DNA of 64,000 bases from Arion vulgaris (Eukaryota > Mollusca > Gastropoda > Stylommatophora > Arionidae), in contig CM036754.1 of NCBI GenBank assembly GCA_020796225.1, positions 39,302,279-39,366,278 on the forward strand, read 5' to 3'. Positions 56,101 to 63,724 of this stretch are shown piece after piece. The stretch's first letter is position 1. Each line of letters begins with the position of its first letter. The notes under the pieces are model-generated. The model had not been told where the DNA came from. It did no database searches and saw nothing but the letters and a program-made list of their open reading frames with translations. Position numbers and translations under genes: made by a program.

Positions 56101-59100
56101 GGTTACTCACCGAAGTGCAATTATGATGTTAATTAATCAATCAAACATTCATTACAGTTTTATTCTAGTAACAAATGTTTTATTCTAATATAATCTCTCT
56201 CTTTAGCCTGTTACGCCCTTGGCGTTTAGGGCAACAACAAACGTACACCATTCTTCCCTGTTCATGGCCTTCCTCTGTATTGTGTTCCAGCTATGATTCA
56301 TTTCCTTCAGCTCTTGCTCTATCGTTCTCCTCCAGGTCGTCTTGGTCTTCCACGCTTTGCCTACCCTCTGGAGTCCATCTCAGTGCAGTTTTCGTGTCGG
56401 GCCAGTCTCCATGCGCATCACATGTCCAATCCATCTCCAGCGTCGTCTTCGGATGATAGTGCCCATATTCTCTTGTTGGCATCGTGCAAGCAATTCTTGA
56501 TTCGAGATAGTAGTCGGCCAGTACAGCGTAAGATTTTTGAGACAAGTTGTATGAAGGCGGAGAGTCTTGACATATCCTGTTCTGTCATTCTCCAGCATTC
56601 CGATCCGAACAGCAATGTTGACAGCACACAGCTGTTATAGATACTAGTCTTGGTTCTGATGCTGTATTGGGCAGATTTCCAGGCGGTCTGAAGGGTCATG
56701 AATGCACTGGTGCCTTACTCAGTCTGTTTTTAATGTCAGATCCAGCGCCTCCTTCATTGCTAATAACACTTCCAAGGTATGTGAAAGCGGTTGTATCTCG
56801 GAGGGTTTTACCTTCTAGTTTGACTGGTGCTGGGGTTGCTATGTTCAGAGTCATTACTTCAGTTTTCTTCTGATTTATTTTCAGCCCAACCATCTCACTA
56901 TATTGGTTAAGGCGGCAGGTCTTTTCCTGGATATCTCTATGTGTATGAGATAGAGTGCGATGTCATCTGCAAAATCTAGGTCTTCCAGAGTGGATGTGAG
57001 CGTCCATCTAATACCTCTTGCCTTATCTTCCGTTGTTTTACGCATCACCCAATCTATGACAGTGTTGAATAATAGGGCTGACATAACACATCCTTGTGCA
57101 CGCCTGTTTTTACTTCAAACTTTAGTTCTGAAGTTTCAACACTGCATGCAAACTTGCTGTAGCAGCTTTTATAATATTTATAAAACACAGTGGGATTCCA
57201 TACCATCTTAAGATACGCCATAGACTTTCGCGGTGTATGCTATCAAAAGCTTTTCAAAATCTACAAAGTTGATATAGAGTTTGCTTTGCCATTCTGTGCA
57301 TTGCTCTATGATATTTCTAAGAGCAAATATTTGGCCTATACAGCTCCGTCCTCTCCGAAATCCTGCTTGTTCCTTTCTTAGTTTCTTATCCACAGCATCA
57401 GTAATCGTTGTAGATGATTTTGCTTAAGATTTTACTTGGGACAGAAAGCAGTGTTATTCCACGCAATTTACAATCGGCAAGGAGCCCTTCTTGGGGATCT
57501 TGATGATGACTCCTCTATTCCATGCATCAGGTATTATTTGGGTATTCCATATAGTAGTAAACAAGGGTTGCAATATATTAGCTGCAAGTTCTGGGTCTAT
57601 TTTGAATAGTTCTGCGTTTAAGTTATCATTCCTGGTGCCTTGTTATTCTTAAGAGATCTAATTGCTGTAATGATCTCATCCCGGCTGGGTGTTTCAATGC
57701 CAATTTCTAATTCCTCTGTTGGCTCTGGTATGTCTGCTACTACCGTTGGTCTATTTAGCAATTCTTTAAAATGCTCTGTCCATCGTATTTCTTGTTCCTT
57801 TTCCGTTGTCAATAGTATTCCATTCTTATCCTTTATGAGAGTATTTGATCTCCTGTAATGTTTCCCGCTTATTAGCTTTGTAATTTTGTACACTGTTCCC
57901 TGATCACACTTTTTGCTGCTTCTTCTGCCTGCACTGCCAGGTCTTCAACATACATTCTTTTGTCAGCTCTCACAGCCCGTTTGATTTCTTTACTTGCGCT
58001 TTTGTACTGTTCTTGGTATCTTGCTTTCAGTCTTTGGACTTTGCTTCTAACAATTTCTTTTTAATATTTTCGGCTGTCTATTATTTTCCATGTTGTTGGT
58101 GTTATCCATTCTTTTCTTTTCTTTGTCGGTACCCTAGACATGTTTCACTGCTCTGGCTATATATAGATGCTATGTTGTCCCATGTTCTATCTATGTTGTC
58201 AGTTTCATCCGTAGTTTCATTACTTTCTAGGGCTTGGAATCTGTTCTTTATCTGCATTATAAACTTATCCCTTACTTCCGTGTCTTTTAGTCTATCCACA
58301 TGAACCTCTTTTGGAAGTTTTTCTGTTGTCCTGTTTTTCTTAGTTTAAGTTTGACATAGCTGTGACTAGGTGGTGGTCGCTACCAACATCTGCACCTCTC
58401 TTGACTACAACATCTAGCAGCGGGCGTCTCCAGGGTCCATTGATCATTATATGGTCTATTTGGTTTTTATCTCTGCCATTAGGGGAATACCATGTTAATT
58501 TGTGGATATCTAAATGTTGAAATAGGGTTCCTCCTATAACGAGATTGTTCATGCTGCAGAAGTTTTCTAATATAATAAAACAGTAAAAATAGTAATAATA
58601 AAGAGAAGATAGAGATATGCTGGGCATTTTCTGAGAAGAAATGATCTCAAAACCACAAAGCATGTATTGAAATGTGAGGCAAACGGATCAAGAAAGAAAT
58701 AAAGACCTATATACAGAAAACCTGAAATAAACTTTGCTGAGAAAGGCGAGAAATATCGAACTTCTTCTTCTTCTGCATTCACCAGCTATGAATTCAGAAG
58801 TAGTCAGGGTGCCTGGCTCCTCTGACTATTTTTGCATGAAGGCCTGCATTCCTTATTATCAGTGTCCCCCAACTTGCAGGTGTGTCTTCTCCAACTTGAG
58901 AGGTAACATTGCTTTATAATCTTTCTACCTCTTATATCACTTTATTGTCTCCCCTCTTTATATTATTATTATCTCCCATTTTATTTTCACTTATTATCTC
59001 CCCTCGTAGACTTACATCTCCAGTGGGTTCTGGAACCTTCATTGTTTACTTGTGAACAAGTCTTGCTAAGAGGTTCGAACACAGACTCCCAGCCTGTGGG

Positions 59101-62100
59101 CGAGTACCTCCAGCCTTTGGAATCAAGTATCAGAGTTCTTTCCATGGCATATGCTGCTATAAGACAGTAGGTGATGTGATGGAGCTGACAGCCAAAACCA
59201 CATCCTTTGTGCAAGTTGCAAACAATTTTTTTTGCAGTCTTACAGTTGACTGGGTTCTAAACAGAAAAACATACAACAACAACTGTTAAGCTTGATTTTC
59301 AAAATACAACAAAAACAGCAATTAAACTAGATAAACATACTACTTTGAACGCTCGATATCGACCACTTTTTAACCACTCTTTGTGATTTGTATGTGATCC
59401 GAGCCTAAGATCAATTTTATGTTGTGCTACAAGTAGGCCAGCACATCCGATTTCTGTGACACTTTTTATTTACTAAGGTAGCTTTCCTAGGTCCCTACCT
59501 CAGTCGCCTCTTAGCTCACAGTGTTACTATTCTTTGCTCCCATTGAGAGCCCTGGCAACACACGGGGGATAAACATACAACAAAAACAACAATTAAAATT
59601 TGAAAAAAACTTACATGAAAACAGGAAGTAAACTTGAGAATAATAAAATAAAAACAATATTATAAGGACTGCTGTAGAACTGAAAATAGGAAGTATGCTT
59701 AAAGCAATAAATCTCTTTCATTGTTTTATATTATTATATGTTGTTTTACATATGCAGATCGATGTTCATCTGCTACCGTATAATAGCGGTACCATCATGT
59801 TAACCATGTCAGATCAGATGTTTCATCTGCTACCTGTAAATGACAACTAGACAGGTACCATCAGCAACTGTTAAACCCACTGTCAGATCAGATGTTTCAT
59901 CTGCTACCGTATGACATAGACGTATCACTGCAACTGTTAAACCCACTGTCAGATCAGATTTAATCCTGCTACCATGTATGACAGTAGATGATACCATCTG
60001 TAAATGTTATACCCACTGTCTTGTGGAGGGGGACTTGGGAAAGTTAAAGGAGTAAACCTGATAAAAATCCTCACAGCCTTGTGGGTCAGCACGGTTATGC
60101 AGAGGGCTAGAGGAGTAAACCTTGACCAAAAAGCCGGAGGAAGGGACCCTAAGGCAGTTGATGGTTATGTATATATTCCATTCCATCTTCTGGCATCCCC
60201 TACAAACCCTGCTTGATATCAAAGTATGGACTTTGTCTTTCCTTTGAATGAAACAGATAACATACAAGAAACAGTAAATATAACACAGTACACACAAGTA
60301 AACCAATATGAAACATAGCAGGAAAAGTACAGAAGAAACAGACAACAAGAAACACTTATGTACTTGTATATATTCCAGTCTTCTCTGAACCAGATCTCCA
60401 AGCTCTTGTGACTTCTGTAGCCTATAATCGTCTGCATGGTTTGTCTTGCGTAGCTTCTCAAAGTCCTCTAAAGTAGTCCTAAAATTGTAACAAAGTCTAG
60501 CATTTAAACTATGTATAAACTGTAGTTACTGCCTATAATATCCTTTTTAGTGCAGTGTAGGACAAGGGGGAAAAAATGACTGTTGAATTTAATGGCCACA
60601 TGGCTAGTGCAGTTGCCGCAAAACTGCTCAGGTCGGGATTTTTCTTTATCCTCCTGACAGAAAATCTCTTTGGCTGTACCGGGGATTGAACCCGGGGTCT
60701 CCCGCCTAATCCATCCGGCCAGATGCTCCACTGTATAATTGATAAAAATACATTAACATTTCTTGTGAAACATGAATACAATTGACCTCTCAACTTTGAT
60801 TCTAGTATCAACTCTTCATTTCTATCAACTACTCAGTGTATTAACTACTTCAGTGTACTATCAACTACTTCAGTGTACTATCAACTACTTCAGTGTACTA
60901 TCAACTACTTCAGTGTACTATCAACTACTTCAGTGTACTATCAACTACTTCAGTGTACTATCAACTACTTCAGTGTACTATCAACTACTCATGAGTTCTA
61001 AAACATCTCTGGGATCTTGTTCTACCATTCTTCATCAAGCATTCTTTCTTCCAACTCCCCACTCTTCTTCTTCTCTGTTGGTTCCATTCAAGGAAACATC
61101 TGGCTGTGCTGTTTAATCTTCTCTGAGGATGTGTCACTCTCTTCTTTCTTTGTTCTTCATCAAGTTGCTTGAAATATTATTTGGATATATATATAATGAT
61201 GTCTGGGTACAGTACTGAACTTCATCAAGAAACATCAATACTAAACGGTTCGCCCACATAAGCAGATTATCAACAGTGCGCCACAAAGAGCAATGTGACT
61301 CTGATATAGTGGATACAAAGCAAAAGGCAGGCCATGCAAAAGGTGGACCTCAGAGATAACAGAATCAACTAAAGACACTGTTTATGAAGCGCACAACACG
61401 AAAACTATGCAAGAAACTCCAATAGATACATCAATCATCATAGAATGGGGGTTCTTAGTTTAAACACACTGAAATACATGCTTGGGGGAGATTGGAGCAA
61501 TTATAGACATTTCTAATATGTGATGAAGTTGATCCTCAAATCAACAATGAAGTCAATAGTAAATTGATCCGATGTTTTACATGCAGAAATATAAAAGCTG
61601 AAAGGCAAGAGAGACAAGCTCAAACTCAGAAGTTGTCCCAGTAAAACATTTGCCAATTGACTGAATTCAGCTACAAATACCAACACAAGACGATTACTAT
61701 AATATGAGCAGATTGGAACAAGTTGTCATTCTGCGCCTTATAACAGGACACACTCGACTCCACAGCCACATGTATACAAAATTCAAGATTGACAATTCAG
61801 CCATGTGTACAGGCATATCAGACTGCAGAGCACATACTTCAAGACTGCCCCGAATATCATATACTACGGCAAACTCACTGGCCTAATGGAACAACACTCG
61901 ACAGAAAACTACACAGACCTCTGTGTGAGCTACAAAAGACAGTGAAGTTTATACAAGAGACAACATTGAATATATAGACAATATTTCAACCAACGAAAGG
62001 AAGGAAGGCAGGACCGTCCATAAAGATGAAAAATGCCATATATACAAAACACTAAAATGATAATTAAAAAATGAAATAAATGCTGACCGTCGATATCCTT

Positions 62101-62271
62101 CCAGATCTTTCTTCAGCTTAGATATTCTTTCTGTCAAATGATTGTCATTGTTGTCTATGTGGTCAAGTTTCTTGAGCTGAGAGTTTAAAAAGTACCACAA
62201 TTCTTTCACTGTGTTCTCTGCCTTTCTTCTGGCTTGTTCACCCTCATATGTTAACTTAGTCTGTGTAGAAT
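41025..62271 (-). CDS. FUT8: Alpha-(1,6)-fucosyltransferase, C-terminal eight exons
   Basis: A Golgi type II membrane enzyme that transfers fucose from GDP-fucose to the innermost GlcNAc of N-glycans (core fucosylation). Exons A-H (62271-62088, 60478-60364, 59256-59016, 54454-54205, 50090-49914, 47243-47098, 42703-42542, 41189-41025) have AG acceptors and GT donors and join in phase to about 479 codons. Visible: stem coiled coil (exon A), the Cys-rich NKGCGYGCQLHH-type region (C), [10 protein letters not shown] (D), the GDP-fucose motif HVRRTDK (E), [17 protein letters not shown] (F, split by frameshifts), [13 protein letters not shown] (G) and the SH3 core [15 protein letters not shown] (H). 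Vertebrate FUT8 has about 575 residues, so some 100 N-terminal residues lie past 64000. Introns of 1.1 to 5 kb are filled with repeats. The two base losses in exon F could mean a pseudogene or sequence errors; the rest is intact. Confidence 0.96.
41255..41490 (-). repeat. Dispersed family C
   Basis: Minus-strand copy in the last FUT8 intron: CACTTGTTAACCACTCTGTG, GTGATCTGAGCCTAAGAGTG, CTACAAGTAGGGCAGCACAT, CATGCCTTGTAGGTCGCAGT. Confidence 0.85.
41505..41755 (+). repeat. Dispersed family C2
   Basis: GAGTGGTTACTGAGGCCCAA, AAAGGCGACTAAGGAGGTTT, GGGGCCTACCAAACCAATGT, with a GAAGAAGAGA end. It lies head to head with the family C copy just before it. Confidence 0.85.
41756..42029. other. Intronic AT-rich sequence
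   Basis: Part of the last FUT8 intron. No gene or repeat recognised. Confidence 0.4.
42030..42190 (-). repeat. tRNA-derived SINE family H
   Basis: The reverse complement begins GGGATCTCTATGGTGAAGTG, GTTAAGACTTTGCC (A-box region), GTGGGTTCGAATTCTGACTG (near-consensus B box), followed by a tRNA-unrelated body with GTTACTGGAGCTATGAAG. A second copy is at 63340-63440. Confidence 0.75.
42205..42285 (+). mobile_element. Scrap of the 8790-11775 LINE 3' end
   Basis: AGATAGGAAGACTTGCCATG, AGTTGGTTAAGGGCCTATGC and CCAATCAAGG match the minus-strand end of that LINE (8870-8930) over about 60 bp. Confidence 0.6.
42542..42703 (-). CDS. FUT8: FUT8 exon G
   Basis: Acceptor CATGTTTTCAG, then [33 protein letters not shown] and TENMLDIL, donor GTGTGT. 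54 codons in phase 0. Very close to vertebrate FUT8 ([17 protein letters not shown]). Confidence 0.97.
42716..42880. repeat. Minisatellite beside the exon G acceptor, left part
   Basis: Unit TACATCAGAACAAACATGAA plus GATAATRTTGATAGA, about 35 bp, with longer variants carrying GGAGACATG. It starts within about 15 bp of the exon G acceptor. It is interrupted at 42881 by the RTE LINE and resumes at 46285. Confidence 0.95.
42881..46284 (-). mobile_element. Full-length RTE/BovB-like LINE, 3.4 kb, inactive
   Basis: From the right: leader (46284 to about 45926), then [41 protein letters not shown] (usual GDFN box), [17 protein letters not shown] block, [13 protein letters not shown] (SDH intact), linker [12 protein letters not shown], and RT FGFRKK-like region, [45 protein letters not shown] (catalytic YADD intact), [23 protein letters not shown]. 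Tail: [44 protein letters not shown]. The 3' end is (GAT)n. GTTGTTAGTT occurs at both borders (42871-42880, 46285-46294) and fits a target duplication, although the host is itself a repeat. Frameshifts or stops near 45580, 45500, 45110, 44980, 44730, 44240 and 43290 silence it. Confidence 0.93.
46285..47049. repeat. Minisatellite in the FUT8 F-G intron, right part
   Basis: About 20 units of TACATCAGAACAAACATGGA plus GACATGAAGATAATATTGATAAT and shorter forms. A 190-bp block (46300-46490) is repeated almost exactly at 46490-46680, a higher-order duplication. Together with the left part and the LINE it makes up nearly the whole intron. Confidence 0.95.
47098..47243 (-). CDS. FUT8: FUT8 exon F with two single-base losses
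   Basis: Acceptor CCATTCTACTACGCAG, donor CATGAG/GTAAGA. It reads [16 protein letters not shown] and RYTDNSLRG, then needs one base to reach [11 protein letters not shown] and a second to reach [10 protein letters not shown]. The 146 bases stand where 148 would keep phase with exons E and G. Vertebrate FUT8 has RYTENSLRG and [10 protein letters not shown] here. Either real inactivating mutations or base-calling errors. Confidence 0.93.
47244..47646. other. Intronic sequence
   Basis: FUT8 E-F intron. The blocks AGTAGCCAGTTCAAG (47319) and CAGGCTACTTTTATCTTGAACA (47537, inverted to GTTCAAGATAAAAGTAGCC at 47308) form an inverted pair about 230 bp apart. GGGGTGTTCAAGATAAAAGT and ACTTTTATCTTGAACACCCT are an exact 19-base match, so 47300-47565 may be a small inverted-repeat element. 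Confidence 0.6.
47647..48546 (-). mobile_element. MITE family 1 inflated by an internal minisatellite
   Basis: Ends TTAAGCCTTTCTCTCTG (47647) and GGACGAGGGGTTAA (48546) correspond to the MITE at 30501-30645 read in reverse. Flanking blocks CTCCGGATACATTTAG, ATTGCAATTTGTACTG and GAGCCAGTATATCAGCTC also match it. The 145-bp MITE has grown to 900 bp through amplification of its internal repeat. Confidence 0.85.
47690..48500. repeat. 40-bp minisatellite, about 20 copies
   Basis: Unit GTATACTGACTTTCATTATC plus TTTAAACATGTAGCTAGCTA. Variants are mostly in the last six bases (AGCTAGC, AGCAAGA, AGCTAGCC). One unit is 5 bp short near 48280. Confidence 0.95.
48547..49214. other. Intronic AT-rich sequence
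   Basis: FUT8 E-F intron without recognised elements. Confidence 0.35.
49215..49700 (+). mobile_element. RTE-like LINE 3' end
   Basis: [37 protein letters not shown], then [13 protein letters not shown] sequence, [28 protein letters not shown], ending PQRTSYLMM followed by an (ATT)n tail. Two frameshifts (near 49410 and 49480). Sense is opposite to FUT8. Confidence 0.88.
49914..50090 (-). CDS. FUT8: FUT8 exon E (GDP-fucose site)
   Basis: Acceptor ATAATCTTACAG, then [50 protein letters not shown], donor GTAAGTATT. The HVRRTDK motif carries the arginines that bind GDP-fucose. 58 complete codons. Confidence 0.97.
50112..50545. repeat. 42-bp minisatellite grown from the exon E acceptor
   Basis: Minus-strand unit CTTATAGAGTACATGTGCTA plus TAGCATTATAGAGTACATTAGC, about 10 copies. 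The exon E junction reads CTTACAGGGTACATGTGCGT, so each unit contains an acceptor-like AG plus about the first 11 exon bases. A few related units recur at 52925-53000. Confidence 0.85.
50535..50825 (-). repeat. SINE family B, full-length copy
   Basis: Reverse complement: GAGAGCCGCTGTAACGTAGT, TGTTAGTGAACTCGC (A-box region), CTGGGTTCAGCTCCCGC (B box), CTCTCAGGTTGACCCAGCCT, GGGTACCAGACATGC, GGCGTGATGCTGACCACATC, ATACAGGCCTAACACTGTAT, end GAGGTATGAAAGGGTTCC. A tRNA-derived head and a family-specific body, about 290 bp. It is more GC-rich and better preserved than the copies at 22840, 24115, 30765 and 32755. Confidence 0.88.
50870..51000 (+). repeat. Dispersed repeat family A
   Basis: TGGTAAGGCATTTCTGACTG, ATTTTTGTGTGAAAGCCTGC, GACTGGTGTCCCTTCCCATG, GCCCGACTTCAGAGG. 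Confidence 0.75.
51125..51375 (+). pseudogene. Two tandem remnants of a THAP-like zinc-finger start
   Basis: Copy 1 (about 51153-51210) reads [18 protein letters not shown]. Copy 2 (about 51295-51350) reads [11 protein letters not shown] after a stop. MPxxCCVPxCxSNY is the usual opening of invertebrate THAP domains. Copy 1 has lost the second Cys (Tyr), copy 2 has a nonsense codon. They are duplicated with flanking TAAACATAACAACAAAATAA. It may come from a P-element-like transposon; nothing else of one is certain. Confidence 0.5.
51376..52029. other. Intronic sequence, possibly decayed transposon
   Basis: Short readable pieces such as [20 protein letters not shown] (51510-51575) and [20 protein letters not shown] (51744-51800) follow the THAP-like remnants in the same strand. 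I cannot assign them. Confidence 0.3.
52030..52515. repeat. 45-bp minisatellite, about 11 copies
   Basis: Unit GTAGACTATTGATCTCCTTC plus GACATAATGTAATAAAAGTTGGTAT. The length is a multiple of three, so the minus frame stays open ([15 protein letters not shown] repeated). Confidence 0.95.
52516..53049. other. Intronic sequence with a GC-rich block
   Basis: 52795-52925 is GC-rich and contains the palindrome TGTGACGTCACA (a CRE-like TGACGTCA). 52925-53000 holds stray units of the exon E minisatellite (CTATAGCACATGTATTCTAT). Confidence 0.4.
53050..53530 (-). mobile_element. RTE-like LINE 3' end with internal triplication
   Basis: The minus strand ends at TCATCATCAAGTAGCTTGTC. It encodes [72 protein letters not shown]. 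The WTEKRTN segment is present three times (see 53370-53512). Confidence 0.88.
53370..53512. repeat. 47-bp tandem triplication inside the LINE tail
   Basis: TTTGTTCTTTTCTCTGTCCA plus TGATATTCTAAGTACTCTTCTGTAGCA occurs three times. The middle copy is slightly shorter. The unit encodes the LINE peptide [16 protein letters not shown]. Confidence 0.9.
53600..54175 (+). mobile_element. RNase H domain and zinc-knuckle tail of a LINE
   Basis: [14 protein letters not shown] (catalytic Glu), [12 protein letters not shown] (Asp), [20 protein letters not shown] (His and terminal Asp) are all intact over 53630-53905. The tail continues in another frame: [50 protein letters not shown]. This is the best preserved of five scattered fragments of this LINE type. 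Confidence 0.85.
54205..54454 (-). CDS. FUT8: FUT8 exon D
   Basis: Acceptor GGTTATCTACAG, then [66 protein letters not shown], donor GTAAGTTAG. Matches [10 protein letters not shown] and HGDPAVWW of vertebrate FUT8. Confidence 0.97.
54555..54720 (+). repeat. Dispersed repeat family F
   Basis: Second copy of the repeat at 5695-5850. Here it opens with CTTCCTCTTCTTCTTTTGTC. Confidence 0.65.
54721..55639. other. Intronic sequence, unassigned
   Basis: Moderately GC-rich at 54740-55150. Two overlapping plus frames (54897-55146) have no recognisable family. Confidence 0.3.
55640..55735 (-). repeat. Dispersed repeat family A, partial
   Basis: CATCAGTCAGAAGTGCCATA, CCAGGCACCCTGGCTATGCC, TGAATTCATGGTAGGTG, then GAAGAAGAAGAAG. 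Confidence 0.75.
55798..56140 (+). repeat. SINE family G, full-length copy
   Basis: GTGGCATAGAGATTAGGTGC (A-box region), ACCAGGTTCGCTCCCTCATG (B box), GATCTCTGTGTAGGTGAGAT, GACGATAAAACGTAGGTCCC, ACACTGCAGCTGAGATCTTG, ending GGTTACTCACCGAAGTGCAA and an ATTAATCAATCAA tail. It is tRNA-derived, about 340 bp. Confidence 0.85.
56190..58563 (-). mobile_element. 5'-truncated LINE (endonuclease end plus RT), inactive
   Basis: From the right: [46 protein letters not shown] (endonuclease end, SDHH intact), a long linker, [77 protein letters not shown] (FADD intact), [53 protein letters not shown], ending [18 protein letters not shown]. At least six frameshifts. Same general type as 8790-11775 but a different family. 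Lies in the FUT8 C-D intron in FUT8 sense. Confidence 0.9.
58570..58760 (+). mobile_element. LINE 3' scrap, family of 17340-18940
   Basis: AGAGAAGATAGAGATATGCT, GAAGAAATGATCTCAAAACC, TGAAATAAACTTTGCTGAGA follow 18665-18800. It abuts the 5'-truncated end of the preceding LINE in opposite orientation. Confidence 0.7.
58760..58905 (+). repeat. Dispersed repeat family A
   Basis: CTTCTTCTTCTTCTGCATTC, CAGCTATGAATTCAGAAGTA, TCAGGGTGCCTGGCTCC, CATTCCTTATTATCAGTGTC. It includes the TTC-run edge. Confidence 0.8.
59016..59256 (-). CDS. FUT8: FUT8 exon C
   Basis: Acceptor TTTTTCTGTTTAG, then [69 protein letters not shown], donor GTAAGTCTA. Vertebrate FUT8 has NINKGCGYGCQLHHVVYC and TLILESQNWRY here. 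80 complete codons. Confidence 0.97.
59345..59572 (-). repeat. Dispersed family C
   Basis: TTTTTAACCACTCTTTGTGA, TATGTGATCCGAGCCTAAGA, GGCCAGCACATCCGATTTCT, GGTAGCTTTCCTAGGTCCCT, GGCAACACACGGG. Confidence 0.85.
59755..60020. repeat. Degenerate tandem repeat, about four 65-bp units
   Basis: GTCAGATCAGATGTTTCATC plus TGCTACC recurs with CAACTGTTAAACCCACT between. The units differ much more than in the other arrays, so this looks like an old one. It lies about 500 bp from the exon C acceptor. Confidence 0.8.
60364..60478 (-). CDS. FUT8: FUT8 exon B
   Basis: Acceptor TTACAATTTTAG, then [35 protein letters not shown], donor GTACATAAG. Joins exon A through a split Arg codon. Vertebrate FUT8 has KDLTELVQRRITYLQ here. 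Confidence 0.95.
60540..60735 (-). repeat. tRNA-derived SINE family E
   Basis: Reverse complement: GCATCTGGCCGGATGGATTA (A-box side), GACCCCGGGTTCAATCCCCG (perfect-looking B box), AGAGATTTTCTGTCAGGAGG, CGGCAACTGCACTAGCCATG, ending with CCTACACTGCACTAAAAAGG. It is the uninterrupted counterpart of 29276-29640. Confidence 0.85.
60830..60986. repeat. 20-bp minisatellite, about 8 copies
   Basis: Unit TCAACTACTTCAGTGTACTA repeated head to tail with almost no variation. Confidence 0.95.
60987..61409. other. Intronic sequence
   Basis: FUT8 A-B intron. A small AT dinucleotide run at 61184-61198. No gene recognised. Confidence 0.3.
61410..61535 (+). mobile_element. Possible RNase H-LINE tail scrap
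   Basis: ACATGCTTGGGGGAGATTGG and the following 40 bases resemble ACATTTGTTGGGGGAGACTG at 13835-13890. Very decayed. Confidence 0.4.
61560..61975 (+). mobile_element. LINE C-terminal end with zinc-knuckle
   Basis: [28 protein letters not shown], then in the next frame [45 protein letters not shown] and a stop. The [11 protein letters not shown] block is the C-terminal Cys/His motif of a widespread animal LINE type. One frameshift near 61820. Confidence 0.85.
62088..62271 (-). CDS. FUT8: FUT8 exon A (stem coiled coil)
   Basis: Acceptor TTTTCTCTCTCAG, then [54 protein letters not shown]. The donor reads ACG/GTCAGC, weaker than the other FUT8 donors. Vertebrate FUT8 has [20 protein letters not shown] here. 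Its first 36 bases are the unit of the adjoining array. Confidence 0.95.
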
Positions 62272-63285
62272 CTGAGAGAGAAAATGTTCACCCTCATATG
62301 TTAACTTATCTGTAGAATCTGAGAGAGAAAATGTTCACCCTCATATGTTAACTTAGTCTGTGTAGAATCTGAGAGAAAATGTTCACCCTCATATGTTAAC
62401 TTAGTATGTATAGAATCTGAGAGAGAAAATGTTCACCCTCATATGTTAACTTAGTCTGTGTAGAATCTGAGAGAAAATGTTCACCCTCATATGTTAACTT
62501 AGTCTGTATAGAATCTGAGAGAGAAAATGTTCACCCTCATATGTTAACGTAGTCTGTGTAGAATCTAAAGGAGAAAATAGAAAATGTTCACCCTCATATG
62601 TTAACTTAGTCTGTTTGAATCTAGAGAAAAATAGAAATTCACCTCATATGTTAACTTAGTCTGTGTTGAATCTGAGAGAAAATAGAAAATGTTCACCCTC
62701 ATATGTTAACTTAGTCTGTGTAGATCTGAGATGAACAATGAAAATGTTCCCATATGAACTAGTCGAAATCTAGAAGAAAATAAATGTTCACCCTCATATG
62801 TTAACTTAGTCTGTGTAGAATCTGAGATAGAACAATAGAAAATGTTCACCCTCATATGTTAACTTAGTATGTGTTGAATCTGAGAGAGAAAATGTTCACC
62901 CTCATGTTAACTAAGTCTGTGTTGAATCTGAGATAGAACAATAGAAAATGTTCACCCTCATATGTTAACTTAGTCTGTGTAGAATCTGAGATAGAACAAT
63001 AGAAAATGTTCACCCTCATATGTTAACTTAGTCTGTGTAGAATCTGAGATAGAACAATAGAAAATGTTCACCCTCATATGTTAACTTAGTCTGTGTAGAA
63101 TCTGAGATAGAACAATAGAAAATGTTCACCCTCATATGTTAACTTAGTCTGTGTTGAATCTGAGAGAGAAAATGTTCACCCTCATGTTAACTTAGTCTGT
63201 GTAGAATCTGAGATAGAACAATAGAAAATGTTCACCCTCATGTTAACTTAGTCTGTGTAGAATCTGAGATAGAACAATAGAAAAT
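62237..63285. repeat. Minisatellite made of the exon A splice acceptor and exon start
   Basis: Plus-strand unit GTTCACCCTCATATGTTAAC, TTAGTCTGTGTAGAAT (36 bases identical to the start of exon A) followed by CTGAGAGAGAAAAT (intron side with acceptor AG and pyrimidine tract in gene sense). About 20 copies of 47-68 bp. Longer ones add AGATAGAACAATAG. Two copies near 62630 and 62740 are badly eroded. Confidence 0.96.
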
Positions 63286-63339
63286 GATTTAATATACTAA
63301 GACATAATTATTTTCTTGTCTTTGAATAAGGACTAACAT

Positions 63340-63440
63340 AGTAGTCAGTGATCAGTAGCTCTATAGTTCCGGCAACAATACTAGGGGTCTCTGGCAAAAA
63401 ATGACTCATAAAAGGCTTAACCACTTAGCCACAAAGACAC
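63340..63440 (-). repeat. tRNA-derived SINE family H, head
   Basis: Reverse complement: GTGTCTTTGTGGCTAAGTGG, TTAAGCCTTTTATGAG, then GAGACCCCTAGTATTGTTGC, CGGAACTATAGAGCTACTG. The B box is lost. Compare 42030-42190. Confidence 0.6.
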
Positions 63441-63499
63441 TCAAATTCAGATGGCATCGTTCAGTTCACAGGTGCATTTTTTCTTGGATATCCCTTCAA

Positions 63500-63650
63500 T
63501 TGTTGATGGAGTTACAGAGTTTGTGTTTTGTGAAATGATCTTGGCACGTGGCATGTCATGTCTATGGAGAGGGGTCGAGCCATATGAAGAAAACACAATG
63601 CAATGAAGTCAATTCTCCGCCCCATTTACCTAAGGTCATCACAAAATACA
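63500..63650 (+). repeat. Single unit related to the 67-bp array at 22200
   Basis: GGCATGTCATGTCTATGGAG, GGTCGAGCCATATGAAGAAA, GCAATGAAGTCAATTCTCCG follow 22640-22720 in order. It shows the unit unamplified. Confidence 0.65.
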
Positions 63651-63724
63651 AGCAATGTTTGCCTAAGTCAGCTAGATTTTGTCTGAGTTAAGAAAACATC
63701 TGTAAGATTTGTTGCCAAGTTTCT

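Noticed and set aside
60772..61116. 114-codon plus-strand frame
   Set aside because: Mostly the 20-bp array translated; no homology and opposite to FUT8.
33646..63285. Possible CRISPR array from the regular repeats
   Set aside because: Repeats are head to tail without unique spacers, and the DNA is clearly animal.
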